Below are positions 15,135-23,263 of a DNA stretch of 33,257 bases, in pieces (within the stretch, counting starts at the first letter, position 1; every line of letters begins with the position of its first letter). The notes beneath the pieces are model-generated. The model ran no database searches. It saw only the letters and a list, made by a program, of their open reading frames with translations, and was not told where the DNA came from. The translations under genes were made by a program, and so were the position numbers. Source of the DNA: Chloroflexota bacterium (GTDB lineage Bacteria; Chloroflexota; UBA6077; CF-72); contig JAFAOS010000491.1 of assembly GCA_019247515.1 (NCBI GenBank), forward strand, positions 1-33,257, in the 5' to 3' direction.

Positions 15135-16389
15135 CCGCTTGCCTCAGCACCGAAACGAGATCGTGGCGACTCACGCGCCGCTGGTCGCCGCCCGACTGCA
15201 AGTCCTTCAGGGTGACGGTCCCGCTCGCCAGCTCGTCCTCGCCAAGGATCAACGCGAAGCGGGCCCGCGCGCGATCAGCGGCGCTCAGCTGCTTGCCAAG
15301 CTTGCGGTCGCCAAACGAGAGGTCGGCCGAAATGCCCTGGGCGCGCAGCTCCTCGGCCAGACGAAATGCCGCCAGTTTGCCGCCTTCAGCCTGGTACACC
15401 ACGAACACGTCCGGCGCCGTTGGCGATGGCATGTCGACCTGCTGGTCCTTGATCTCGAGGATGATCCGCTCGACGCCGCTGGCGAAGCCGACGCCTGGTG
15501 TCGGTCGACCCCCGAGCTGCTCCGCCAGCCCGTCGTAGCGGCCGCCGCCGCCGAGCGTGCTCTGCGCGCCCACCACCGGCGGCCACACTTCCCAGACTGA
15601 GCGCGTGTAGTAGTCCAGACCGCGCACCAGTCGTGAGTTGATCTCGAACGGGATACCGGCGGCCTCCACGTAGCTGAGCCACGTCTCGAAGTGCGCGCGG
15701 CACGCGTCGCACAGGTGGTCGGCGCTTCTGGGCGCGCCTTCGAGCACCGCCTGGCACTGTGGGCGCTTCTCGTCGAGGAGGCGCAGGGGATTCGTCTCGA
15801 GCCGGCGTTGACACTCCTCGCACAGGCCGTCCAGGTGCTGTCTGAAGTAGTCGGCGAGCAGGGCGATATACGCCGGCCGACAGTTGTGGTCGCCAATGCT
15901 GTTGACCTGCAGGCTTAGATCGCGCAGACCGAGCTCCGCGTACAGCCGCCAGTGCAAGGCGACCAGCTCCGCGTCGACAGACGGGTCGGCTTCGCCGATG
16001 GCTTCGAAGTCGATCTGGTGAAACTCGCGGAAGCGGCCCTTCTGGGGCTTGTCGTAGCGGAAGGTGTTCAGCAGCATGAACAGCTTGACGGGCTGGGGTC
16101 GGCTGGCCATGCCGCGCTGCAGGTAGGCGCGCACGATCCCCGCGGTGGCCTCGGGTCGCAGGGTCATGCTGTCGCCGCCCTTGTCGAGAAAGGTGTACAT
16201 CTCCTTCTCGACGATGTCAGTCGTCGCGCCCACGCCACGCGCGAAGACGCCGGTCTCTTCAAATGTCGGTGTCTGGATCTCGCCGTAATTCGCCAGACGC
16301 GCCTGTCGCCGCATCTGTTTTTCGACCTGCCTCCAGTACGGCTCGTCTTCGGGGAGGATGTCCTGGGTTCCGCGCGGGGCCTGATACAC
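15118..16389 (-). CDS. hisS: Histidine-tRNA ligase
   Basis: HisRS charges tRNA-His. The product is 423 residues from GTG 16389, which places Tyr-Gln-Ala-Pro-Arg-Gly-Thr-Gln-Asp at the N-terminus as in the family. A longer frame to 16536 has no family match and crosses the promoter. Motif 2 is Phe-Arg-Tyr-Asp-Lys-Pro-Gln-Lys-Gly-Arg-Phe-Arg-Glu-Phe-His-Gln. The histidine-specific motif is Leu-Val-Arg-Gly-Leu-Asp-Tyr-Tyr, and Gly-Gly-Arg-Tyr-Asp-Gly-Leu and a C-terminal anticodon-binding domain follow. The insertion domain carries Cys-Glu-Glu-Cys and Cys-Asp-Ala-Cys, a possible zinc knuckle. It is first in hisS-prfA-prmC and appears leaderless. Confidence 0.96.
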   Translation of the reverse strand: MYQAPRGTQDILPEDEPYWRQVEKQMRRQARLANYGEIQTPTFEETGVFARGVGATTDIVEKEMYTFLDKGGDSMTLRPEATAGIVRAYLQRGMASRPQPVKLFMLLNTFRYDKPQKGRFREFHQIDFEAIGEADPSVDAELVALHWRLYAELGLRDLSLQVNSIGDHNCRPAYIALLADYFRQHLDGLCEECQRRLETNPLRLLDEKRPQCQAVLEGAPRSADHLCDACRAHFETWLSYVEAAGIPFEINSRLVRGLDYYTRSVWEVWPPVVGAQSTLGGGGRYDGLAEQLGGRPTPGVGFASGVERIILEIKDQQVDMPSPTAPDVFVVYQAEGGKLAAFRLAEELRAQGISADLSFGDRKLGKQLSAADRARARFALILGEDELASGTVTLKDLQSGGDQRRVSRHDLVSVLRQADAATQ

Positions 16390-16398
16390 GACCCTCGA

Positions 16399-16404
16399 AT
16401 GATA
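16399..16404 (-). promoter_or_regulatory. -10 box for hisS-prfA-prmC
   Basis: The minus strand reads TATCAT, then 9 nt, then the hisS GTG at 16389. The geometry matches argC (9 nt) and the M50 gene (10 nt), again leaving no room for a ribosome binding site. No -35 consensus is visible. Confidence 0.5.
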
Positions 16405-16515
16405 GGCGAGCCGCCACGAAAAACCCGCCGACCGAGCGCATGCTCGCCGTAAGATCGTCACCGATGAGGCACTCGCCAGCTGGCATGCGGGTTGCGCCCG
16501 CACCTCGGGACGTGC

Positions 16516-17154
16516 ATGGCGATCGCTGACCGACACATCGTGGCGAGTGGACCGCGCACCCGCGTGCGGCCATTCACGCGGTCCGACGTCGACGCCTGGC
16601 AGGCGTGGCCCGACTATGAGGAGCAGTTGCTGGTCGGAACCAGTCCACGCCGCATGTCACCCGACCAGCGTTCGCGCTGGTTCGACGACATCACCCAGCG
16701 TCAACGCCAGATCCCGTTCGCGGTCGACGGCGAATCGACCAGCATGATCGGGCGCATCTTCCTGCGCCACGTGCGCCACGACGAGCGCTCGGCGGTGCTT
16801 GGCATCGACATGCACCCGGCCTTTGTCGGCCACGGGTACGGGACGGAGTGCCTGGGTGCGTTCCTGCACCACTTCTTCGGCGAGATGGGTTTCGAGCGGA
16901 TGCTGCTGAGCGTGGCCGCCCACAACGTGCGCGCCAGGCGCTGCTACGAGTCGCTGGGCTTCGTCAGCGTCGGCTCACACTGGGACGCCCACATCGGCCC
17001 CGACGTCACGAGCAGGGCCGAGTTCGCCAGCGTCCGCCACCTCTTCCGCCGTGGCCCGCTGGGATTGGAAAGCCTCTTCTACGACATGCGGCTGGATAAA
17101 AGAGACTGGCAAGAACTTGCACTCCCTCTCCCCCTGGGAGAGCGCAGCCGCTGA
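16516..17154 (+). CDS. GNAT family N-acetyltransferase, RimJ/RimL type
   Basis: The product is 212 residues from ATG 16516; a TTG at 16492 would add eight residues. The fold follows the RimJ/RimL branch: an N-terminal Arg-Val-Arg-Pro-Phe-Thr-Arg-Ser-Asp strand-helix, a central beta sheet with Ile-Gly-Arg-Ile-Phe-Leu, the acetyl-CoA loop Gly-His-Gly-Tyr-Gly-Thr-Glu, and Asn-Val-Arg-Ala-Arg-Arg-Cys-Tyr-Glu-Ser-Leu-Gly-Phe near the C-terminal helix. The acceptor could be a protein N-terminus or a small molecule; sequence does not tell. About the last ten residues (Leu-Pro-Leu-Pro-Leu-Gly-Glu-Arg) come from a palindromic repeat and are probably not ancestral. Confidence 0.85.
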   Translation: MAIADRHIVASGPRTRVRPFTRSDVDAWQAWPDYEEQLLVGTSPRRMSPDQRSRWFDDITQRQRQIPFAVDGESTSMIGRIFLRHVRHDERSAVLGIDMHPAFVGHGYGTECLGAFLHHFFGEMGFERMLLSVAAHNVRARRCYESLGFVSVGSHWDAHIGPDVTSRAEFASVRHLFRRGPLGLESLFYDMRLDKRDWQELALPLPLGERSR

Positions 17155-17197
17155 GGGCCACTCCCTCTCCCCCTGGGAGAGAGTGGGGGTGAGGGCG
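17121..17197. repeat. Dispersed palindromic repeat, two direct copies
   Basis: Two copies in the same orientation begin at 17121 and 17160. Each has ACTCCCTCTCCCCCTGGGAG; the second continues into AGAGTGGGGGTGAGGGCGG, as in the copy at 18931. Each can form a CTCTCCC/GGGAGAG hairpin. They fill the space between the convergent GNAT gene and yggT, and the first overlaps the GNAT 3' end. A terminator role is possible but there is no U-tract. Confidence 0.88.
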
Positions 17198-17201
17198 GAG
17201 G

Positions 17202-17456
17202 TCAGCGAGGCATACCCGCAATAGCTTGCTGGAGGAAGCTGATGACCAGGAACGCGGCGATGGGCGACAGGTCGAACATGCCGATCCTGGGGATCACTTT
17301 GCGGAAGGGGGCGAGGATCGGCTCGGTGACGTCCCACACCAGGCGGATGATCGGATTCGAGGGGTCGACCGGGAACCAGGACAGGATGACGCGCACCAGG
17401 ATGGCCAACCAGAGCACCTGGAGCAGGATGCCCAGGAATGTGAGCAGATACGGCAT
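17202..17456 (-). CDS. yggT: YggT/YlmG family membrane protein
   Basis: This 84-residue protein has two membrane helices (about 2-24 and 62-80). Between them lies the conserved loop Ser-Trp-Phe-Pro-Val-Asp-Pro-Ser-Asn-Pro-Ile followed by Thr-Glu-Pro-Ile-Leu-Ala-Pro-Phe-Arg-Lys-Val-Ile-Pro, the mark of the YggT/YlmG family. Members cluster with division genes (the ylm genes of Gram-positives) and affect nucleoid or plastid division in other systems; the exact role is unknown. It is the last gene of the long minus-strand cluster, 9 nt after yggS. Confidence 0.93.
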   Translation of the reverse strand: MPYLLTFLGILLQVLWLAILVRVILSWFPVDPSNPIIRLVWDVTEPILAPFRKVIPRIGMFDLSPIAAFLVISFLQQAIAGMPR

Positions 17457-17465
17457 GCGATGTGT

Positions 17466-18182
17466 TTAGAACCTCGTGCGCCGCGGGCCAAATAGAGCGG
17501 TGCCAACGCGCACTTCCGTGGCGCCTTCGAGAATAGCTTCACGGAAGTCTTCGCTCATGCCCATCGACAGCACGCCGAAGTGTACCGCCGGAAACGTTTT
17601 TGACACGTTTTCTTTCAGCGTGCGCACCTGGGCAAACGCCTCGCGGGCGGAGACTTCCAGCGGCGCCACGCTCATCAGGCCTTCGAGTCGCAGCGAGGCC
17701 ACCTCGAGCACCTGGCCAACCAGGTCCAGTAGCTGAGCGGGCCGAACGCCTGGCCGAGCGGGATCGTCGCCGACGTAGACCTCGATCAGCACGGGCAAGG
17801 TCGCATCCGCGGGAAGTCGTCGACCGAGCGCCTGGGCGACCTTCAGGTTGTCGACGGAGTCGACCCTGTCAAAGAGGGACACGGCCGCGCCGGCCTTGTT
17901 CGACTGCAGGTGCCCGACCATGTGGCGCACCGGTCGGGCATCGCCCGCCAGCAAAGGTTCCAGGCGCGCGAACTTGTCAAGCGCCTCCTGGACGCGGTTT
18001 TCGCCGATGTGACCGAGCCCGGCCTGCACCAGCGCGGCCACCGATTCCGCCGGCTGCGTTTTCGAGACACCCACCAGCGTGATCTCCGAGGGTTGGCGGC
18101 CCGCCTCAACCGCGGCCTCGGCAATCTCGTCCTGAACCCGCTTCAGGTTTGCGGCCAGATCAACGTCAAGACGATTCAGCAC
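17466..18182 (-). CDS. yggS: YggS family PLP homeostasis protein
   Basis: The product is 238 residues from GTG 18182. A longer frame to 18341 lies antisense-like over the end of pgeF in another frame and lacks family similarity. The PLP-binding lysine is at about 41 in Val-Gly-Val-Ser-Lys-Thr-Gln. The blocks Gly-Glu-Asn-Arg-Val-Gln-Glu, His-Met-Val-Gly-His-Leu-Gln-Ser-Asn-Lys, and Leu-Ser-Met-Gly-Met-Ser-Glu-Asp-Phe with Val-Arg-Val-Gly-Thr-Ala-Leu-Phe-Gly complete the single TIM-barrel fold. The family (YlmE, PLPBP) buffers pyridoxal phosphate and has no known catalysis. It overlaps pgeF by 7 nt and precedes yggT, as in the ylm cluster of other bacteria. Confidence 0.94.
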   Translation of the reverse strand: MLNRLDVDLAANLKRVQDEIAEAAVEAGRQPSEITLVGVSKTQPAESVAALVQAGLGHIGENRVQEALDKFARLEPLLAGDARPVRHMVGHLQSNKAGAAVSLFDRVDSVDNLKVAQALGRRLPADATLPVLIEVYVGDDPARPGVRPAQLLDLVGQVLEVASLRLEGLMSVAPLEVSAREAFAQVRTLKENVSKTFPAVHFGVLSMGMSEDFREAILEGATEVRVGTALFGPRRTRF

Positions 18183-18925
18183 GCGAGTCGAATCAGCGCC
18201 GCGAATCGGCCAGCGGGCTGCCCCCCGTTCGCCCGGTGCGAGAAGAACCGCTCCGACTGGCATTGCGTGCACACGCCAGCAACCTCGATGTGCTCTGACG
18301 GCACACCGGCCTCGATCAGGGCCTGGCGATTGGCTTCCCACAGATCGAGTCGCTTACCCGCGAACAGCCACGGCCGATCCGCAAACGCGGTGACGACGTC
18401 CTCGCCGACCTCGTAGCAACACGGACCGATCGCGGGCCCGATGCCGGCCAGCAGGTCGCGCGGGTCCGAGCCGAACGCCTGACCCAGGGCCTCGACCGCG
18501 GCGCCTGCCGCGCGCACCGCGCTGCCGCGCCAGCCGGCGTGCACCGCGCCGATGACACTGCGGCGCGTATCGGCGAGCAGGACCGGCGTGCAGTCGGCAT
18601 AACGCAGCATGAGGGCTTTTTCGGGCGAGCGGGTGATCAGCGCGTCGCACCGCGGCCGCGGCTCTGGTTGCGCCTCGGGCTCCACCAGGGTGACGGCTCG
18701 ACCGTGGACCTGATAGGCCGAAAACAGGTCGTCGCGGCGGGCGCCGACCGAATCGGCCGCACGGCGCAGGTTCTCGTCCACGTTCTCAGTCGGGTCGCCC
18801 ACCAAGTAGCTGACGTTGAGCGACTCGCAGCGCCCCTCGCTGACGCCGCCGTGTCGCGTGGTAATCGCATGGACCACGCCAGTCAGCCGCGACAGGTTCT
18901 CGAAGCGGAACACGTCCAGACTCAC
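18176..18925 (-). CDS. pgeF: Purine nucleoside phosphorylase / YfiH (PgeF) family
   Basis: The product is 249 residues from GTG 18925, whose TG bases overlap the TGA stop of the radical SAM gene. The longer frame to 19123 reads through repeat and antisense sequence. The metal-binding residues of the multicopper-polyphenol-oxidoreductase-like fold are visible: His74 in Gln-Val-His-Gly, Cys112 in Ala-Asp-Cys-Thr-Pro, and His129 in Ala-Val-His-Ala-Gly-Trp-Arg-Gly. Family members are reported as zinc-dependent purine nucleoside phosphorylase/adenosine deaminases and as the PgeF editing factor that corrects misincorporation in peptidoglycan precursors. The second role fits this cell wall neighbourhood. 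Confidence 0.92.
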   Translation of the reverse strand: MSLDVFRFENLSRLTGVVHAITTRHGGVSEGRCESLNVSYLVGDPTENVDENLRRAADSVGARRDDLFSAYQVHGRAVTLVEPEAQPEPRPRCDALITRSPEKALMLRYADCTPVLLADTRRSVIGAVHAGWRGSAVRAAGAAVEALGQAFGSDPRDLLAGIGPAIGPCCYEVGEDVVTAFADRPWLFAGKRLDLWEANRQALIEAGVPSEHIEVAGVCTQCQSERFFSHRANGGQPAGRFAALIRLAC

Positions 18926-20766
18926 GCGGCGGCTCCCTCTCCCCCTGGGAGAGGGCTGGGGGTGAGGGGTGCCACCGAGCCATTTCCACGCGCCGCCTCG
19001 ACAAGCGCGGCGGCCTTCGGCGGCAGCTCGAGCAGCGGAATGTCCTGGCCACCCAAACCGCGTGCGCGACCAAACTCCTGCTTCAAGTACCACTCGGGCA
19101 CGCCCGTCGAGACCAGCGACCACGGCATGATCCCGTTCGGCTCCATCGACCCCAGATAGAACTCAGCGTCCAGACCATGCCGCCGCAGATTGGGCTCGAA
19201 CTGCTGCAGACGCTGGGTTTCGAGCAGGACTGGCGCAAGGCGTCGGTCACCGCGCGCCAGGATTGCCTGCACGCGCTGCGCCGCTGGAGCCTCGAACCGC
19301 ACGTCGATGCCCCGTGGCCCAAGCGCGCGCTGGACGAGCTTGATGCGGCGGGTGCTCGTCTCGACGTCGGCCATTGCCTCCCACTGAAAAGCGGTCTGCG
19401 CCTTGGGCACGTGCGGCGACAGGTTTACCGCCACACGCGCGTAGCGATTGTGCTCGCGAGTGCGCTCGAGGATCTCGCCCGACAGCGCCGCGAGCTCGCG
19501 TGCGTCGTCGTCCGTCTCGCCCGGCAAGCCGACGATGAAGTACAGCTTGACATTGGGAATGCCGCCTCGCCCGGCCAGCTCGGCCGCGTGCACGATCTGG
19601 TCGTGGGTGAGGCGTTTGTTGATCACGTCGCGCATGCGCTGGCTGCCCGCTTCTGGCGCCAGAGTGATCGTCCGCGTCCGGCTGCGGACCAGCGCTTCGA
19701 CCAGAAACGGCGTGATGCGGTCGATCCGCAGGGACGACAGCGAGACGTCGGCGCCTACCTCGAGCATGCGCTGCAGCAGCTGCTCCAGGTGTGGATGGTC
19801 GGACGTTGCCGCGGAGATGAGACCCACGCGTTTTCGGAGCTGCATCCCGTGCTGGATACCATCCATCAGGTGGTCCACGTTGCGGTGGCGCACGGGCAAG
19901 GACGTGTAGCCGGCCAGGCAGAAGCGGCAGCCACGCGCGCAGCCGCGGGTCATCTCGATCAGGAACATGTCGCCGAGCTCGATGTCAGGCGACAGGACGG
20001 TCGACATCGTCTGGAAGTCGTTGACGTTGCGGGCGTTCAATCGCGCGACGGGCAATGCCGCCTGCTGGTCCGGGCGGTCGACGCCGCTGATCGTCCCGTC
20101 CGCTTCGTAGCCGATGGCGTACCTGGCCGGCACGTAGACGCCAGGCAAGCGCGAGAGCCGGTCAATCTGCTCCCAGCGGTCGCCGCCACCCAGAAAAACC
20201 TCCTGGAGGCCGTCCATCACCGGTTCGACTTCGCCAACGATCACCGCGTCCAGCATGGGCGCCACGGGTTCGGGGTTGCCGGAAGCGGCCGGGCCGCCGG
20301 CGATTACGATCGGGTCGGTTTCGGTCCGATCGGCGGCCATGGGTGGAATGCCTGCCCGGCGCAGCACGTCGCCCACGTTGAAGTAGTCCAGCTCGAAGGA
20401 CAGGCTGAAGGCGACCACCGCGAAGTCCGTCAGCGGCCGCTGCGATTCGACCGAGAGCGGCTCCCCGATGGCCTGCGAGCGCGATTCCAGCTGGTACCGA
20501 TCGTCGCCAGTCCAGTCGCCGCGGCCCGCCGAGCGACTGCCGACGAGCACCGGTTCGGCGAAGACACGCTCGCAAACGAAGCTCCTGGCCGAGTTGAACA
20601 GGCCATAGACGCTCTGAAAGCCGAGGTTGCACATGCCAACCGCGTACGAGTTGGGGTAGCACAGTGCAATCGGCAGGCGGCCGCCCCAGTCCTTGCGGAT
20701 CGTGCCAAGCTCACGCCCAAGCCGTTTGCGCTGGACATCGATGTCTTGAGCGCGGATTCGACCCAT
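18922..20766 (-). CDS. B12-type radical SAM protein, TIGR03960-like
   Basis: The product is 614 residues from ATG 20766; the frame runs further upstream but into ftsZ antisense. Residues 30-270 resemble the N-terminal, B12-binding-like region of this family (Ala-Leu-Cys-Tyr-Pro-Asn-Ser-Tyr ... Gly-Met-Cys-Asn-Leu-Gly; Val-Ile-Ala-Gly-Gly-Pro). The iron-sulfur motif is Cys286-Ala-Arg-Gly-Cys290-Arg-Phe-Cys293. Ala-Pro-Glu-Ala-Gly-Ser is a conserved radical SAM barrel block, and Tyr-Phe-Ile-Val-Gly-Leu-Pro-Gly-Glu-Thr follows. The substrate is not known. In many bacteria the family sits beside a DUF2344 protein; none is here. The last dozen residues come from a palindromic repeat. It follows ftsZ by 13 nt and its stop overlaps the pgeF start. 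Confidence 0.88.
   Translation of the reverse strand: MGRIRAQDIDVQRKRLGRELGTIRKDWGGRLPIALCYPNSYAVGMCNLGFQSVYGLFNSARSFVCERVFAEPVLVGSRSAGRGDWTGDDRYQLESRSQAIGEPLSVESQRPLTDFAVVAFSLSFELDYFNVGDVLRRAGIPPMAADRTETDPIVIAGGPAASGNPEPVAPMLDAVIVGEVEPVMDGLQEVFLGGGDRWEQIDRLSRLPGVYVPARYAIGYEADGTISGVDRPDQQAALPVARLNARNVNDFQTMSTVLSPDIELGDMFLIEMTRGCARGCRFCLAGYTSLPVRHRNVDHLMDGIQHGMQLRKRVGLISAATSDHPHLEQLLQRMLEVGADVSLSSLRIDRITPFLVEALVRSRTRTITLAPEAGSQRMRDVINKRLTHDQIVHAAELAGRGGIPNVKLYFIVGLPGETDDDARELAALSGEILERTREHNRYARVAVNLSPHVPKAQTAFQWEAMADVETSTRRIKLVQRALGPRGIDVRFEAPAAQRVQAILARGDRRLAPVLLETQRLQQFEPNLRRHGLDAEFYLGSMEPNGIMPWSLVSTGVPEWYLKQEFGRARGLGGQDIPLLELPPKAAALVEAARGNGSVAPLTPSPLPGGEGAAA
18931..18969. repeat. Dispersed palindromic repeat inside radical SAM 3' end
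   Basis: GGCTCCCTCTCCCCCTGGGA is followed by GAGGGCTGGGGGTGAGGGG, the clearest copy of the family. It lies within the last codons of the radical SAM gene, just before its TGA, and translates there as Leu-Thr-Pro-Ser-Pro-Leu-Pro-Gly-Gly-Glu-Gly. The frame and the overlap with pgeF are kept. Confidence 0.9.
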
Positions 20767-20779
20767 TAACTTGTGGGGA

Positions 20780-22006
20780 TTATCGTTTCCGCCCCCGCAA
20801 GAACGGTGGAATATCCAGGTCGTCGTCCTGATCCGGGAACACCGGCTCGGGCAGCGTCGAACCGATGGTGCCCACGCGGATCGGCCCGGTATCCCGCTCG
20901 GGCGGGCGGTCGCGATCGCGCTCTTCGACTTGCGGCCTGGCGGCGGGCTGCTGCTCGGGCGCCGGCTGCGGCGCGGCGGAACCGGATGTGCCGTACGAGG
21001 GACGACCCAGTCGCCCACGGAACTGGCCCTGGCGCTGCGGCCGCTCCATGACGTCGAAGCCCGTGGCGATGACCGTGATGCGCACCTCGTTTTCGAGATT
21101 GGGGTCGATCACCGCGCCGAAGATGATGGAAGCCTCAGGATCGGCCGCCTGGGCGACCACGTCGGCTGCCTCGCTGATCTCACTCAGCGCCAGATCATTG
21201 CCGCCGGTGATGTTCAGCAAGACGCCGCGCGCGCCGTCCATGCTGATGTCGAGCAACGGGCTAGAGATCGCCATGCGCGCGGCATCCTGCGCGCGCGTTT
21301 CGCCCGTCCCGCGCCCGATCGCCATGAGCGCGCCACCCGAATCGGACATGATCGACTTCACGTCGGCGAAGTCGAGGTTGATCAGGCCGGGTTCGGTGAT
21401 CAGCTCGCTGATGCCCTGAATGCCCTGCCGCAGCACGTCGTCGACTTCCATGAAGGCCTGCTCGAGCGTGGTCTTGCGGTCGATCACCTCGAGCAGCCGG
21501 TCGTTGGGGATCGTGATGAGCGTGTCGACCCGTTCGCGCAGCTGCATGATGCCTTCTTCGGCGTTCTTGGCCCGCTGGCGGCCCTCGAAATTGAATGGCT
21601 TGGTGACGACGCCGACCGTCAGCGCACCCAGGTCCTTCGAGATCTGGGCGATGACGGGCGCCGCGCCGGTGCCCGTGCCGCCGCCCATGCCCGCGGCGAT
21701 GAACACCATGTCCGCGTCGCGCACAAGGTCGGCAATCTGCTCGGCGCTTTCCTCAGCCGCCTTTTCGCCCGTGTTCGGGTTGCCGCCCGCGCCCAGTCCT
21801 CGGGTGAGTTTTTCACCGATGTGCACTCGCGTCTGGGCATCGCACCGCGCCAGCGCTTGTGTGTCTGTATTGATGGCGATGAACTCGACGCCTCGCACAC
21901 CCGACTGGATCATCCGATTGACCGCGTTGCTGCCACCACCCCCTACGCCGAGGACAACAATGCGTGCAGCGCCTTCGAGGGTTGTATATCCGTTCATGGT
22001 CAACAC
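20780..22006 (-). CDS. ftsZ: Cell division protein FtsZ
   Basis: FtsZ is the tubulin-like GTPase that forms the Z ring. The product is 408 residues from GTG 22006; ATG 21997 would shorten it by three residues, and a GGGGGA stretch lies just upstream of both. The nucleotide site shows [10 protein letters not shown] (20-29) and the tubulin signature Gly-Gly-Gly-Thr-Gly-Thr-Gly (108-114). The catalytic T7 loop is Asn-Leu-Asp-Phe-Ala-Asp-Val. A linker of about 70 residues rich in Pro, Gln and Arg separates the GTPase core from the C-terminal peptide Asp-Leu-Asp-Ile-Pro-Pro-Phe-Leu, which binds FtsA, and a basic tail. ftsA lies 27 nt upstream. Confidence 0.98.
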   Translation of the reverse strand: MLTMNGYTTLEGAARIVVLGVGGGGSNAVNRMIQSGVRGVEFIAINTDTQALARCDAQTRVHIGEKLTRGLGAGGNPNTGEKAAEESAEQIADLVRDADMVFIAAGMGGGTGTGAAPVIAQISKDLGALTVGVVTKPFNFEGRQRAKNAEEGIMQLRERVDTLITIPNDRLLEVIDRKTTLEQAFMEVDDVLRQGIQGISELITEPGLINLDFADVKSIMSDSGGALMAIGRGTGETRAQDAARMAISSPLLDISMDGARGVLLNITGGNDLALSEISEAADVVAQAADPEASIIFGAVIDPNLENEVRITVIATGFDVMERPQRQGQFRGRLGRPSYGTSGSAAPQPAPEQQPAARPQVEERDRDRPPERDTGPIRVGTIGSTLPEPVFPDQDDDLDIPPFLRGRKR

Positions 22007-22033
22007 CGATTCCCCCGCATTCTAAGGCACTTT

Positions 22034-23263
22034 CTATGGAAGGAAATTCCGCAGCCAGTTTGTCACTGCGCTACCGATATTGGACAGTGGCAAGCCGCCC
22101 CGGCTTGAAGATGGCTCGAATTCCTGATCGAGACCCCATTTCAATAATCCAACACTGGTCGCGTAGGCAGGTGTCGAGATCTGATCCGTCAGACCATAGA
22201 TGCCCGTCGATGTTCCGATGCGTACGGGCGCATGAAAGACCTCGGCGGCGAGACGCCGAATGCCTCCAAGTTGCGCGGTGCCGCCGCACAACACGACGCC
22301 CGCGGGAAGACTGCGCAGATTGGCTTTGTCGAGCTGATCGAGCACCAGCTCGAAGGTCTCTTCGAGTCGCGGCTCGATGATCTCGCTGACCTGTAGCCGC
22401 GAGACAGGTCGACCGTCGCCCGTATCGAACGCCGAGACGTCGATGGTGCGATCGTCTTCGAGCAGCTCTGGCAGCGCGTAGCCATGCCGGATTTTGATCT
22501 CCTCGGCCGCCGCGAACGGCGTGCGCAGGCCGACCGCCAGGTCATTGCTCACCTGGAAACCGCCAACGGGCAGCACGCAGGCGAAGAGCAGCGCGCCTTC
22601 GACGAAGATGCCGACGTCGGTTGTGCCGCTGCCAATGTCGATGAGCGTGACGCCAATCTCGCGCTCGGCTTCGGTGAGGACCGCCTCCCCCGCGGCGACG
22701 GGCTGCAGTACCAGGGAGTCGATGCCGACGCCTGCTCTTTCCACACAGCGCACCAGGTTGTTGACCGAGGTCATCGCGCCCGAGACGACGGTCGTCTGCA
22801 CCTCGATGCGATGGCCGACCATGCCAATCGGATTCTTGATTCCGTCCTGGCCATCGACCACGTAGTGGCGTGGCAGCACGTGCACGATCTCACGGTCATT
22901 GGGCACCTGGACGACGCGCGCCGCTTCGATCGCCCGCTGCACGTCGTCGGGCGAGATCTGACGCTCGGGGTGGCGTACCGCTACCACGCCCTGGCTGGTC
23001 TGCGTGCTGATGTGCGCCCCGGAGATGCCGACGAACGCGCTGACGATCTTGAAGCCCGACTGCTGCTCAGCCTTGTTGACCGCGCTAATGATGGATTCGA
23101 CCACTTCTTCGGGACTGACGACCACGCCTTTCTTCAGGCCGCGTGACGGGACGATCCCGGTGCCAATCACTTCGAGGTGATCGTCGTCGGACACTTCGGC
23201 AATGAGTGCGGCGACCTTGGTCGTGCCCACGTCGATTCCGACCACGATCCGGTCGTTGCTCAT
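22034..23263 (-). CDS. ftsA: Cell division protein FtsA
   Basis: FtsA is the actin-like ATPase that tethers FtsZ to the membrane and recruits later division proteins. The product is 409 residues. Nucleotide-binding blocks are Gly-Ile-Asp-Val-Gly-Thr-Thr-Lys (phosphate 1), Ile-Asp-Ile-Gly-Ser-Gly-Thr-Thr-Asp (phosphate 2) and Val-Leu-Cys-Gly-Gly-Thr-Ala (adenosine). The SHS2 1C domain follows the first block. The C-terminus Ala-Val-Thr-Asn-Trp-Leu-Arg-Asn-Phe-Leu-Pro has the shape of the amphipathic membrane-targeting helix. The start overlaps the ftsQ stop by four bases (ATGA). Confidence 0.97.
   Translation of the reverse strand: MSNDRIVVGIDVGTTKVAALIAEVSDDDHLEVIGTGIVPSRGLKKGVVVSPEEVVESIISAVNKAEQQSGFKIVSAFVGISGAHISTQTSQGVVAVRHPERQISPDDVQRAIEAARVVQVPNDREIVHVLPRHYVVDGQDGIKNPIGMVGHRIEVQTTVVSGAMTSVNNLVRCVERAGVGIDSLVLQPVAAGEAVLTEAEREIGVTLIDIGSGTTDVGIFVEGALLFACVLPVGGFQVSNDLAVGLRTPFAAAEEIKIRHGYALPELLEDDRTIDVSAFDTGDGRPVSRLQVSEIIEPRLEETFELVLDQLDKANLRSLPAGVVLCGGTAQLGGIRRLAAEVFHAPVRIGTSTGIYGLTDQISTPAYATSVGLLKWGLDQEFEPSSSRGGLPLSNIGSAVTNWLRNFLP

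Noticed and set aside
19177..20769. 530-residue plus-strand frame opposite the radical SAM gene
   Set aside because: The minus strand has a clear Cys-x3-Cys-x2-Cys family protein. The plus frame has His/Arg/Gln-rich antisense composition.
20771..22108. 445-residue plus-strand frame opposite ftsZ
   Set aside because: It is antisense to FtsZ with all its motifs; it shows no recognisable domain.
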